Of a stretch of DNA of 64,000 bases, positions 36,314 through 47,236 are shown in pieces (within the stretch, counting starts at the first letter, position 1; the number at the start of each line of letters is the position of its first letter). Under the pieces are notes generated by a model. It was not told the origin of the DNA. It worked only from the letters and a program-made list of their open reading frames with translations, and did not search any database. The stretch spans positions 2,818,080 through 2,882,079 of the forward strand of contig NC_020168.2 in assembly GCF_000224145.3 (NCBI RefSeq), given 5' to 3'. A program made the translations under genes and the position numbers. The stretch comes from Ciona intestinalis (Eukaryota > Chordata > Ascidiacea > Phlebobranchia > Cionidae).

Positions 36314-39300
36314 CTATTTGTTCTTTTCTTGGAAAAATTTCATGATGGCGTTAATACAATCTTCGGATGGCCATCTTTCCACTAACCGATCGCATTCAGC
36401 TTCATTTACTTTGTGCAGAAGGTCAAGTTCTGGGTCTCTCATTAACGCTTTTGAATAAATCAGCGACTAGAATTAAAAATGTTAAGATTTATCATGTATG
36501 TATGAACAATTGAAAATGTTAACAGTTATCATATATGTAGTATTTTAATGCATAAAGCATAAAGTCAAGTAATAATGTGTAGAAGACACGCTGAATATTA
36601 AAACGCTCGGGCCTCAGTGGTTTAGGAGCCTGGACCGAAACCAAAGTGTTTCGGGTTCAATGCTGAACGGCGGTACTAACACTAATCGGCGAATGTGTCC
36701 TTGGGCAAGACCTTTAACGGACATTGCTTCAACCCAGTATTCACTGATGGGTTGTCTAAATTATAAGCCATATCAACAACAAACATCATACTTAAAGTTA
36801 AAAAGTGTGGTAACTCGTCAGCACACAAGGATAACAAGGATAAAAAATTACGCGTCTGACTGCGCTGTCGCGGCACAGGTTGCACGAATGACTTAAATGG
36901 AGTTTCCGGGTGTTGGAATATTAAAACAAAAACTAAACTTTAAATTGTAGGATTTATCGAGGTAAAAGCAATCATTAACCTACATTCTGTTTGGTTTGCG
37001 TATATGCTTCCATTACGGCTAAAATTGTTTTACAATATATAGTCAAAAACAATAACTACATGTTTAATCAATGCTGCATTAAAAAATGTCTGCATAATAA
37101 CGATAATAATATATGGAAAAAAGAAATCTCACCTTAACTGGTAACTTAGCTATTGCTTCAACTTGAGACATTACATCAGTTTCAAAACTTTCTTTGGGGA
37201 AAATTTTTGTGACGAGCCCACATTCTTTTGCCTCTGTGGCAGTTAGTTTGTTGTTGAACAGCATCATGTCACATGCCTGGAGTCAAAAATAAGTTGTTTG
37301 AAACCGTGGTGTTTTGCTTCTTATTGTGAAATTTAAAATGAAAAAATATATAATAAAAATTAACTGGTCCAATTCATTACAGATTTATAAAATGGTTATT
37401 AAATGAATTGCACCAAATAATTTTTAATTAAATATATATACTATCTAATTCATAAGTATTCAGCTAAGATATTGCTATATTTTTAAATATGAAAATAAAA
37501 AGTTAACTTTAAGTGTATTTCACTACCTTTGCATGGCCCATTATCTTTGGAAATGTATAAGATGAACAACCTTCAGGACTCTGGCCCAACCTACTGAACG
37601 GAGTAGAAAATGTAGCGTTTTCCGATGCGAGTACAAGATCAAACAAACCCAATGCTGTCACTGAGACACCGATAGCTGGTCCGTTAATGGCTGCTACAAG
37701 TGGCTTCGGAAAGTCAATGTACGCATTTACATACCGCCTGTACAAATAAATAAACACATCTAAAAATGGTGTCCAATACGAATTTTGCAATAGTTTAATA
37801 TTTGCATTTTTTGGGTTTAATTTACGAAGATGAAAATATATGTAAAGCAACATAGGCTTTTCTAGATTTTTAAGATTAATTTTATTCCAAATCAACCGTA
37901 GGTAATGAAAAACAGAACCTCAACAAATCTCCTGATTCTTTCGCAACTTGATGCATTTCCTCCGGCTTGATCACCATAAAGTTTCCAAGATCATTTCCAC
38001 TGCAGTAATAATCTCCTGCTCCAGTCATTACCGTCACTGCCGTGTCATCTTTTCCTGCTTCATTTAACGCCACAATGATTTCCTCATACATCTGTGAACA
38101 AATTTCTTTAAAAAAAATATTTTAAAATATATAGTACTTGATATTTGGTACATAACACTTTCGGCGCCGCACTAATTTGAACAATCGGACACTGGGTGCC
38201 GCAAGAATTTTGGATTTTATTAAATTTTAAATAAGCCATGAATTACAATTGAAAGTTGCAAATTATACAACAGTAAGCAACAGGAATCCAAGAAACAGTG
38301 ACATATCCATGTTATCCCGTTTGTGTGGACGTATAACATCACTACCAATGTATCCATAACTTCACTTTTCTTCAGAGCCGTAACAATAAGAATTGGACAA
38401 AACAAAACTTCACAACATCATAATTGTAATGATCAGACACTAAATCATTGAAGTTTGAACCATTATCCGTAATTATTCCAGCAGTGAAAACATTGTAAAC
38501 TAGTAATATTGCGTAAAATATACTTGAAATCGTCAGAAACAGCTGATCGCAGGATCACAAGCTAATTGGTCAAAAATAACATAATCTCAAAGCGGACGTT
38601 CGCATTTAGTCTCAATGCAGCCTAGATCGAGCGTACGTACATATACGTAGTTTACTATTAGTTTAAATGCAACACGGCACTCGTAACAATGAAAAAATGC
38701 TAAAACGTATATATACGTGTGATGGCACCGCGAACCATTATTACTTAAACGTATATATACGTAGATTGGCACCGAAAGTGTTAATAAAAACTTTTAATTG
38801 GCTTGGTGGTTATGGTAGCAAGGGATTGGGCAAAAATATAAAGTTGAAAAGACAAAATTATAGAAGTTAAACAAAAGTTATCAAAACATGCTTATAGTTT
38901 ACCACATGAAACTTTAAAAGAAATGTAGTGACAAGTCATTACACTTAGTACCTATCTAAAACAAAAATGCAAAGCATCCTACTGCTAGTAATTTTTTTAT
39001 CCCTTTAAGAATGGTGAATCTGGGACCACAAACGCATGAAGGGGAAAAAAATGTAATAGCAGTATGAGGTTCTGATTTTTTGTGACGCACCTCTCTAGTC
39101 AATGCATTTTTCTTGGTGGGCCTATTCAGCACAATCTTTGTGTAATTATTTTGCTTGGTTACGATAAGGTTTTGATAGTCTGTTGATGATGAAACATCCC
39201 CAACTTCTTCTTCTGCTTCACCTTCAGCATCAGAAAGATCTTTGACAATCTTAACATATTCTTCTTTTGCTTCATCCTAAAAAATGTCAAACAATTTTGT

Positions 39301-41938
39301 AAATTGACAATGATTTTTAAGTCTATTCAAACTTTACAGTGGGCTACATTCTGACATATCTACAGTTCGCAGTGTAAATCGCAGTGTGTAGCGCAGAAAT
39401 GCGCAGTGTGTACAACAGCTCTACACTGTGGCATACAGCTTTACTGATACACACTGCACACACCAACAATTTAGAGGTACAACTGTTAACAAACCCAATA
39501 AAAAATTGAAGCCAATGTTAAGGGATAATAAGGCTTTGGCAAATTGGTTTACTTTTGACCATCATTGACCTTCCATGAACATGAGAGCGTTAAGACACCA
39601 TTTAACCAACTAGTGTACAAACAAGAAGTTTAATGTTTTTAAAAGCAAAGAAGATTCGAACCTTACTCATTGGGCCGAGATCATTCCATGCATTCCACTT
39701 GGCTTGACCAACAAAGTTAAAAGTTCCGGGTCTTTTAGTATTGTTTGCACCAATGGTAGCCTTAAACAAAGTTACATGTACCATTATAGCAAATTTGTTT
39801 GAAACCAAACAGACTTAATTCTACCTGTTTAAATAATGCATATATTTGTAGTTTGACATCATTTCCAGGTTCTTGTTTCAATGTGTTTAACCTTTGCTTT
39901 GCTGTCTCGAAATCACCGTCTACTTTTGATGACAACATTCGACAGCTCTGATACTTTAAAAAAAGANNNNNNNNNNNNNNNNNNNNNNNNNNNNNNNNNN
40001 NNNNNNNNNNNNNNNNACATCGGACACTGGGTGCCGCACGAATTTTGGATTTTATTAAATTTTAATTAAGCCATGAATTACAATTGAAAGTTGCAAATTA
40101 TACAACAGTAAGCAACAGGAATCCAAGAAACAGTGACATATCCATGTTATCCCGCTTGTGTGGACGTATAACATCACTACCAATGTATCCATAACTTAAC
40201 TTTTCTTCAGAGCCGTAACAATAAGAATTGGACAAAACAAAACTTCACAACATCATAATTGTAATGATCAGACACTAAATCATTGAAGTTTGAACCATTA
40301 TCCGTAATTATTCCAGCAGTGAAAACATTGTAAACTAGTAATATTGCGTAAAATATACTTGAAATCGTCAGAAACAGCTGATCGCAGGATCACAAGCTAA
40401 TTGGTCAAAAATAACGTAATCTCAAAGCAAACGTTCGCATTTAGTCTCAATGCAGCCTAGATCGAGCGTACGTTTATATACGTGGTTTACTATTAGTTTA
40501 AATGCAACGCGGCACTCGTAACAATGAAAAAATGGTAAAACGTATATATACGTGTGATGGCACCGCGAACCATTGTTACTTAAACGTATATATACGTAGA
40601 TTGGCGCCGAAAGTGTTAATAAAAACTTTTAATTGGCTTGGTGGTTATGGTAGCAAGGATTGGGCAAAAATATAAAGTTAAAAAGACAAAATTATAGAAG
40701 TTAAACAAAAGTTATCAAAACATGCTTATAGTTTACCACATGAAATTTTAAAAGAAATGTAGTGACAAGTCATTACACTTAGTACCTATCTAAAACAAAA
40801 ATGCAAAGCATCCTACTGCTAGTAATTTTTTTTATCCCTTTAAGAATAGTGACTCTGGGACCACAAACGCATGAAGGGGAAAAAAATGTACTACCAGTAT
40901 GAGGTTCTGATTTTTTGTGACGCACCTCTCTAGTCAATGCATTTTTCTTGGTGGGCCTATTCAGCACAATCTTTGTGTAATTATTTTGCTTGGTTACGAT
41001 AAGGTTTTGATAGTCTGTTGATGATGAAACATCCCCAACTTCTTCTTCTGCTTCACCTTCAGCATCAGAAAGATCTTTGACAATCTTAACATATTCTTCT
41101 TTTGCTTCATCCTAAAAAATGTCAAACAATTTTGTAAATTGACAAGGATTTTTAAGTCTATTCAAACTTTACAGTGGGCTACATTCTGACATATCTACAG
41201 TTCGCAGTGTAAATCGCAGTGTGTAGCGCAGAAATGCGCAGTGTGTACAAACAGCTCTACACTGTGGCATACAGCTTTACTGATACACACTGCACACACC
41301 AACAATTTAGAGGTACAACTGTTAACAAACCCAATAAAAAATTGAAGCCAATGTTAAGGGATAATAAGGCTTTGGCAAATTGGTTTACTTTTGACCATCA
41401 TTAACCTTCCATGAACATGATAGCGTTAAGACACCATTTAACCAACTAGTGTACAAACAAGAAGTTTAATGTTTTTAAAAGCAAAGAAGATTCGAACCTT
41501 ACTCATTGGGCCGAGATCATTCCATGCATTCCACTTGGCTTGACCAACAAAGTTAAAAGTTCCGGGTCTTTTAGTATTGTTTGCACCAATGGTAGCCTTA
41601 AACAAAGTTACATGTACCATTATAGCAAATTTGTTTGAAACCAAACAGACTTAATTCTACCTGTTTAAATAATGCATATATTTGTAGTTTGACATCATTT
41701 CCAGGTTCTTGTTTCAATGTGTTTAACCTTTGCTTTGCTGTCTCGAAATCACCGTCTACTTTTGATGACAACATTCGAACAGCTCTGATACTTTAAAAAA
41801 AGAAAATTTAAGTTTCTCGAGATTTTGGGCGTTATTAATGAGATTTTTCTGAGGTTAATCGTGGGCAACTTACCTTTGATTTTTCAGCAAGGATCGAAAT
41901 GTTTTTGCGGTATATACATACGACTGTCGAAGAGCCAT
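36314..41938 (-). CDS. ECI2: ECI2: mitochondrial-type leader + ACBP + enoyl-CoA isomerase, no PTS1
   Basis: Eight coding exons: 41874-41938 (ATG at 41938), 41661-41784, 41498-41596, 40926-41111, 37919-38091, 37527-37737, 37133-37276, 36314-36466; 384 residues, in frame. Residues 1-22 ([20 protein letters not shown]) are basic with no acidic residue, like a mitochondrial presequence. The ACBP domain follows ([27 protein letters not shown]-type [23 protein letters not shown]), then an acidic hinge ([13 protein letters not shown]) and the isomerase ([58 protein letters not shown]). It ends FFQEKNK-stop, without the SKL of human ECI2. The start-bearing exon is preceded by TTTAG at 41963, so an upstream UTR exon or trans-splicing is likely. 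A repeated copy of exons 2-4 (39091-39947) lies between exons 4 and 5 and makes the true exon chain uncertain. Confidence 0.9.
36601..36900 (+). repeat. tRNA-derived SINE
   Basis: CCTCAGTGGTTTAGGAGCC (A-box-like) and GGGTTCAATGCTG (B-box-like) are spaced as in a tRNA. GTGTCCTTGGGCAAGACC, a motif widespread in deuterostome and mollusc SINEs, and CACTGATGGGTTGTCTAAAT follow. In the last intron of ECI2. The 3' limit is approximate. Confidence 0.75.
38153..38783. mobile_element. DNA transposon (MITE family 3) with palindromic ACGTATATATACGT blocks
   Basis: Termini TAACACTTTCGGCGCC and its near complement GGCACCGAAAGTGTTA enclose 631 bp. Near the right end the self-complementary ACGTATATATACGT occurs twice, with CATATACGTA close by, each near a GCACCGCG or GGCACCG block. 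No coding sequence. A second copy, missing its left end at the gap, lies at 40017-40618 and belongs to the larger repeated block. Confidence 0.75.
38184..39966. repeat. Block duplicated at 40018-41805 (first unit)
   Basis: About 1.78 kb, nearly identical to 40018-41805, with scattered substitutions and 1-bp indels. It includes the MITE family 3 copy and ECI2 exons 2-4. The block ends exactly at the N run, and the second unit begins directly after the N run, as overlapping unmerged contig ends would. Confidence 0.93.
39091..39947 (-). pseudogene. ECI2: Second copy of ECI2 exons 2-4 (ACBP region)
   Basis: Exons 39825-39947, 39662-39760 and 39091-39276 repeat those at 41661-41784, 41498-41596 and 40926-41111, with the same splice sites and the same protein. 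One base is missing near the start of the first (CATTCGACAGC here, CATTCGAACAGC in the other copy), 19 bp from the gap. After exon 1 this would shift the frame. After the exon at 40926-41111, which ends in phase 0, the shortened exon would be in frame. No start-bearing first exon accompanies this copy. It is an unmerged allele with a sequencing error, or a partial duplicate. Confidence 0.7.
39967..40016. other. Assembly gap (50 N)
   Basis: Unsequenced run placed exactly between the two copies of the 1.8-kb block. Confidence 0.99.
40018..41805. repeat. Block duplicated at 38184-39966 (second unit)
   Basis: Starts with ATCGGACACTGGGTGCCG inside the MITE family 3 copy and runs through ECI2 exons 4, 3 and 2. 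This unit is continuous with exon 1 at 41874-41938. Confidence 0.93.
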
Positions 41939-41962
41939 CGTTAAGCAGTAGATTGAAATCTG

Positions 41963-42907
41963 CTAAATAAAGATAAGAGTTTACCGAAATTTGATTTAGA
42001 AAAGAATTTGACAGGAAATTGAATGTGCAGGGGAACTCCCAGAGCTGGTAAAAACATGGTTGTCTAAATTATGTTGTAAACAAATTCCGAACCAGACAGC
42101 AGACAACTACATACTTTTAATACATGAAAAGTGTAAACAAATCGACGGACACGTTTGCTTCTTTTAAATAGTCCTTATATAATGACGACTCTTCCAGTCC
42201 AAATACTGAAGTTGTTTTGTTTAGAAACTACAAATTTGTGAGTTAATGGTTTGGGAATACGGTTTTGTTTTATATATACCAACAGAGTCCGTATATAAAC
42301 ATGTTTATATACGAACTCTGATATACCAACACATTCCTCACACCAAAATAATTATAAAGTTGTAAGCAAACGGCAGTGTCAGACAAAAACAGTCAAAAAG
42401 GTGTATAATCCAGTAATCCACCACGACACGAAGTGGCATGTCACACCAAAGAATACTTTGGTCACGCGAAAACTATTCTTTTTAGACTTTTAGAAACAAG
42501 CCTGAAGCTATTGTGTAAAATACAATGAGGTAACAGTTGCGTTTGCGTACATATGGTGTGCGAAACAAAACACCGGTGTTATTACACCCTTCTGTGCCCC
42601 ATTTTGCGTGGTTGAATACATTACACTGATCCATCCAAGGTACGAATAATTTGGGCATTAAAAATATTTTTTGATTAAAATGTGCAGAGTCGTAGAAACA
42701 CTATTCTACGGCTCCGAAAATTTGTTGTCAACAACTACACCCGTCTACGTACATGTACAATAGTGCCACAAAGTTCCTGGTATAAGTGCAACAAAATAGT
42801 TTCCTTTCTGTAATAAGGATCAGCATGGCAGCTCGGCGTGTGTTCTGCGCCATTATTTGATAAGCTAAATCTATAGTTATACCCAAAGAGAATTCAAAGA
42901 ACAAAAA
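41963..42907. other. Divergent intergenic region between ECI2 and the first FUT8-like gene
   Basis: Both neighbours start away from this 0.9-kb stretch, so it should hold both promoters. It contains two small inverted repeats, one at 42285-42318 and a GAGTCGTAGAA...TTCTACGGCTC hairpin at about 42687-42714. No gene seen. Confidence 0.5.
42274..42330. repeat. Palindrome flanked by a 10-bp direct repeat
   Basis: GAGTCCGTATATAAACATG pairs with the following TTTATATACGAACTC to form a nearly perfect 34-bp hairpin (42285-42318). ATATACCAAC lies directly on either side (42274-42283 and 42321-42330), as a target duplication would. Confidence 0.7.
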
Positions 42908-45900
42908 ATGAGAAGTTTACAAAGGAGAAAGTGCATGATTGTTGTATTAGCTTTACTTGGGAGTTTTTACTTCTACTTCAGGTAAACGAATAGCATTTTT
43001 ATTTCCAAAAATCCATTTATGCGTTTCGTTTTGCTTTTATACGCAGCGTGTAGGTGTGTTTATATAGTAGGGTGGGGGAAGATGGGGCACCTTTAGCGCA
43101 TAATATCCAATTATCCTGTTCGTGTTTTAAACAATTAATAACGGTCTAGGAGTCGTGAGGATTTATTAATTATTTTAATGTTCTTTGTCTACCACTAATG
43201 GGGACGAGAAAATATAATAAAATCCTCGTTAGTATTCTCACGGTCCAACAAAGTGCACAGCAAAAGCTAGAAGTATATTCAAATTCGATGGTAAAGAAAT
43301 AAAATATTTTTTCAGTGCCCAAAAATTCTTTGTGTGTTTTGATATATTTTTTAAAATTGTTGTTAATTAATAAAGGTATGATAGTAGTAATTCGGAGTAT
43401 CTTCCAAAAACCGTCATATATATTTTAAGTTTAGAAATATTGCGCTTCAGTGTCCCTTCTTACCCCATCACTTTACGATATAACCAGCATGATACTTTTC
43501 AGTAACTACTAATTTTTCAGACATTACATTATTGAAGAAAAGCAAGATTCTGTCCGGCCTAACCACTCAGTGAATAAGTTGCATGGTAATATCCTACTTG
43601 TATACTTTTAAATATATACATTGTGAAAGTTGTCCAGTGTAATATAGTGGGGTGGGAAAGATGGAACGCCTTTTCATTCTATCTTCTCGTACCATTTGAT
43701 AGTAAACAAAGAACATTCAAAGAACTATAAAACCGTATCCTCGCGACTCCCATAGACTGTTGTTAATTCTTTAAAACATGATCATGATATTTGGATACCA
43801 TTATGCTAAAGGTGTCCCGTCTTCCCATCCTACTATACGAACAAAACAAGCACCACTACGATTTCATTTTACTGATACCTTTCTGTTACAGATCCTATTA
43901 ACATTACTAAAGAAATGAAACTTCGGGCGCTTCAGACAAGAGATGTTAAACGAGAAATAAGTGAGCTTTGGCGGGCTATGAACAGTGGATTTGAATCTGT
44001 AAAAACTGGTCGGGAAAATGCAGCGAATGTGAAGGCCTTGCTACAAGAAAGATTTCAGTATGAAAATAGAATATATAGAGGGGTATTTAGTAATGACGTT
44101 AAAGCATGTTAATTGCACTGTGTTTATAAAAGGGCATTAACAATAGAAGTTAAGAATTTAATTGCGTACGACAAGACATGGCAAACCAAGGTTGCGGACC
44201 AAGCAAAAGAAATAATTAAACGGAAAATTGAATCCAATCAGGTATGACCAACGTTGGTTGCAATCATGATGTATATAGTGGTTTGGGGTAAGATGGGACA
44301 TATTTCCTTGTCATTATTCGTCATATCTTGTAAATGCTTTTATATTGTCTTTTCTCGATATCATAATGTAAATATAGTGGAGTGGGGTAAGATGGGTATA
44401 TGTATAACAAAGAATATTTACATACAAAGAATATTTACAAAATTATACAACCGTCAAGCGCCGCGATAAATAACTGGAAACTAGTTTCATGGAACTATTT
44501 AATATATGACACCACTAAAAGAATCTGTATTTCTTTAAAATTCAAAGCATATTTAAGTATACACTACTGTTATACATTAAATAAATTTTTAAGGACTATT
44601 GATTTTTCAGAACCCTCCAGATTGTGAAACTGCCTCCGTATGTATGACATCGTATTCTGGCTGCGGTTTTGGCTGCAAGGTTCACATGTTTGAATGGGTG
44701 ATGTCGCTCTCTTTATTTTTAAATAAAGTCATTATATTTGATAATTCATCTTTTGGGTACACTGGAAATATTACTAACGACCCATTTAAAGCTATATCTC
44801 CATGTCAAAATCAAAATTACAACAGAAGTGACTTCAGAAGTATGTCATGCTTTCTCGAAGAATGCAGTTTTGTAAACGGTATTATGATGTTTTATAACAT
44901 TACAGCTCCTCAACGTAACTAATCTTTATAATATATTTTACAGATGGTACAGTATATTCAAAAACTACGGGGGGAGATGTAATAGACGAAAAGTTTGTTT
45001 ATATTCATACCAAATTGCGACCACGAGCATCTGGCTTGAAACCACGTTATACAACTGTCGACTTTTGGAGTCGACTTTACAGTTTCCATGGCAACCCAAA
45101 GGCGTGGATCACAGGACATCACATTCGCTACATTTTGCGACCAAAACCTGTAATGGAAGATATAATTCAAAAATCTGAAAAAAATGTAAACTTCTCACAG
45201 CCAATAGTTGGGTAGGTTCCACGTTCATCATATGCAATCGTTTAAACATTATTAGTTGTTTTATTGAATAAAACAACTGTGTATGATTTTTAAGAAACAG
45301 AGTATATTATAGTGTTACATTGTTTTCTGTAGCATTCATATCCGACGCACTGACAAGCTGACAATGGAAGGGGAGAATGCGAGGTTCATCTCGTTGCAAC
45401 AATATCTGCCCCATGTTGATCAATGGTACGACAAGTACGACTTAAGCCAAAGAAGAAAGAATATTACCATACCAACTGAACGTAGAATATATTTGGCAAC
45501 TGACGATCCTTCAGTTTGGGAGGAAACGAAAAAGTAAACAGAAATTGAGAAAACTTGACTTCTTCATTTAGTAATTACCCTAATCAACTTTACAGATTAA
45601 AAGGTTATAAGTTTTTTGGTTTTCAAAATCTGGCACGCATCGCTTCGAATTTGACATCACGAAGCACTTTGTTTGGGTTATTAGGAGTAGTTGTTGACGT
45701 CACAATGCTTTCAAAATGTGATGCTATGGTTTGCTCGCTGTCTTCAGAGGTTGGTTGTTCATAATACTCAATATTTAGCAATAAGTGCATGTACATGTAA
45801 GTTCTGTTTTACTTAAAGGTTGCAAACTTGGCCTTCGAGTTGAGACAAACGCAACACCTCGATGCGTCTAATGACGTCATACCATTGGATCTCGGATATG

Positions 45901-46205
45901 GATATGAATTCCTGGTTAGCAGAGTTCATATTGCGGTTTATGCGCACAAAGCAAAAGTAAAAGCAACAAACGAAACCTTTGACGAAATTGAACTAATGCA
46001 AGGCGATATCCTTTTTACCATCACAAACTGGTGGAATGGTTTCTTCAACGGAATAAACGAACGAACCGGAGAGAGAGGTCTCTATCCAACCTACAAAGTT
46101 AAAGTCCATCACAATTTTAATTTCGAAAAGTTCGAGCATCGAATTAATGATTTAACGGAGACGTTTGGCCCTTCTGCAGGACTTGCAAACTTTGCAAAAG
46201 CATAG
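42908..46205 (+). CDS. FUT8-like alpha-1,6-fucosyltransferase, copy 1
   Basis: Golgi type II glycosyltransferase of family GT23 (core fucosylation of N-glycans in vertebrates). Nine exons: 42908-42981 (ATG at 42908), 43521-43585, 43892-44089, 44147-44241, 44611-44878, 44944-45211, 45333-45533, 45596-45749, 45819-46205; 569 residues, in frame (human FUT8 575). Short basic N terminus (MRSLQRRK), then a membrane anchor (MIVVLALLGSFYFYF), a helical stem, GCGFGCKVH, GLKPRY, FHGNPKAWITGHHIRYILRP, the donor-binding HIRRTDK, YLATDDPSVW, GVVVDVTMLS, VCSLSSE, and a C-terminal SH3-like part (MQGDILFTITNWWNGFFNG, GLYPTYKV). Exon 44147 uses the AATAG acceptor; the AAAAG site 15 bp earlier would break the frame. 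The linkage specificity of this divergent pair is inferred. Confidence 0.92.
43066..43472. mobile_element. MITE family 1, probably split by an insertion
   Basis: AGTAGGGTGGGGGAAGATGG with core to about 43215, then about 230 bp of unrelated sequence, then TGTCCCTTCTTACCCCATCA at 43451-43470, which resembles the missing end. First intron of copy 1. Confidence 0.55.
43646..43834. mobile_element. MITE family 1 copy
   Basis: AGTGGGGTGGGAAAGATGGA to GTGTCCCGTCTTCCCATCCT-ACT, with the CATAGACTGTTGTTAATTC core; in an intron of the first FUT8-like gene. Confidence 0.88.
44274..44465. mobile_element. Two degraded MITE family 1 fragments
   Basis: TAGTGGTTTGGGGTAAGATG near 44275 and TAGTGGAGTGGGGTAAGATG near 44375 are two left ends in the same direction, with AATATTTACAAAATTATACA after the second; right ends are missing. 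Confidence 0.6.
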
Positions 46206-46245
46206 AAGGCTGTACATTGTTTTGTAATGAATGTCGTTTATTTAA

Positions 46246-46251
46246 AATAAA
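46246..46251 (+). terminator. Polyadenylation signal of FUT8-like copy 1
   Basis: AATAAA 41 bp after the stop codon. Confidence 0.65.
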
Positions 46252-46438
46252 TTCGTGACAATAATTGAAACACAGGTTTGTCAAGTCTAATATTAAGAAT
46301 ATTGGAACTAAATAATATACGAAGTAAGATCTCTGTGGTCAATTTGTCAAATATAATGCGTCATAACTCCACAGCTCACAAAAATACCTGTGTAGCTCAA
46401 AACAGAAAATGTTTAATGAAAGCCGCGTGTATATATAC

Positions 46439-46622
46439 AGTGGGGAAAGATGGGACATGTTTTCATTCCATTTTTTCGTCCCATTTGGTACTAAACAAAG
46501 AACATTTAAAGAATTATAAAACCGTATCCTTACGACTCTCATAGGCCGTTGTTAATAGTTTAAAACACGATCAGGATATCTGGATACTATGTGCCAAAGT
46601 TGTCCCGCCTTCCCCAGCCTTC
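46439..46622. mobile_element. MITE family 1 copy
   Basis: AGTGGGGAAAGATGGGACAT to GTCCCGCCTTCCCCAGCCTT, core with CATAGGCCGTTGTTAATAG. Between the two FUT8-like genes; the rest of 46252-47236 holds one more copy and no gene. Confidence 0.87.
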
Positions 46623-46837
46623 TATACTATTCTTTGTACTGCTATACCACATTTCCTTTAAACTAAACGATGGATATCATTAAAGCATCTCTGCAAAATA
46701 CCAATTTATTCTGTATGGATATTTCACGGGCAAACGTAAATACGTTACGAAACCCAAATGAAAATACGTTGCATAGGCCACAGAGTATATTGTAAAATCC
46801 TAACGAAAATCAAGTATAGGCCTACCACCGTATACAT

Positions 46838-47028
46838 AGTAGGTTGGGGGAAGATGGGACATCTTTTCTTTCTATTTTCTCGTTCAATTTAGTATTAAAT
46901 ATATAACATTCAAAGAATTATAAAACCCTAACCTCGCGACTTCCATAGACCGTTGTTAATTGTTTAAAACACGATCAGAATATTGGGATATTATGTGCTA
47001 AAGGTGTCCCATCTTCTCCCACTCTACT
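46838..47028. mobile_element. MITE family 1 copy
   Basis: AGTAGGTTGGGGGAAGATGG to GTCCCATCTTCTCCCACTCT-ACT with the CATAGACCGTTGTTAATTG core. Confidence 0.9.
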
Positions 47029-47236
47029 GTATACTAAAAAACCTTTTATGAGCTTATTTCAAAAGGAAATGCATTTTCTATATGCTGTAGTAACTCGGTG
47101 CATATGTAGACGCAGGTTCTCAGTAGTTCTCCAATCAAATAAGTATAATCAATTTCCGTTTTACTGATGTATCGACAGTATGCTTAACGATCGCACTTAT
47201 TACCATATAGTGTGTAAATGAACGCAGACCAAATAA

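Noticed and set aside
39357-39480. GCAGTGTGTA-rich stretch (also at 41180-41310) considered as a separate small element
   Set aside because: It occurs only within the duplicated block, so there is no independent second insertion to define its ends.
44133-44146. AAAAG acceptor 15 bp upstream of the FUT8-like exon at 44147
   Set aside because: With any available upstream donor it breaks the reading frame; the AATAG acceptor works in both copies.
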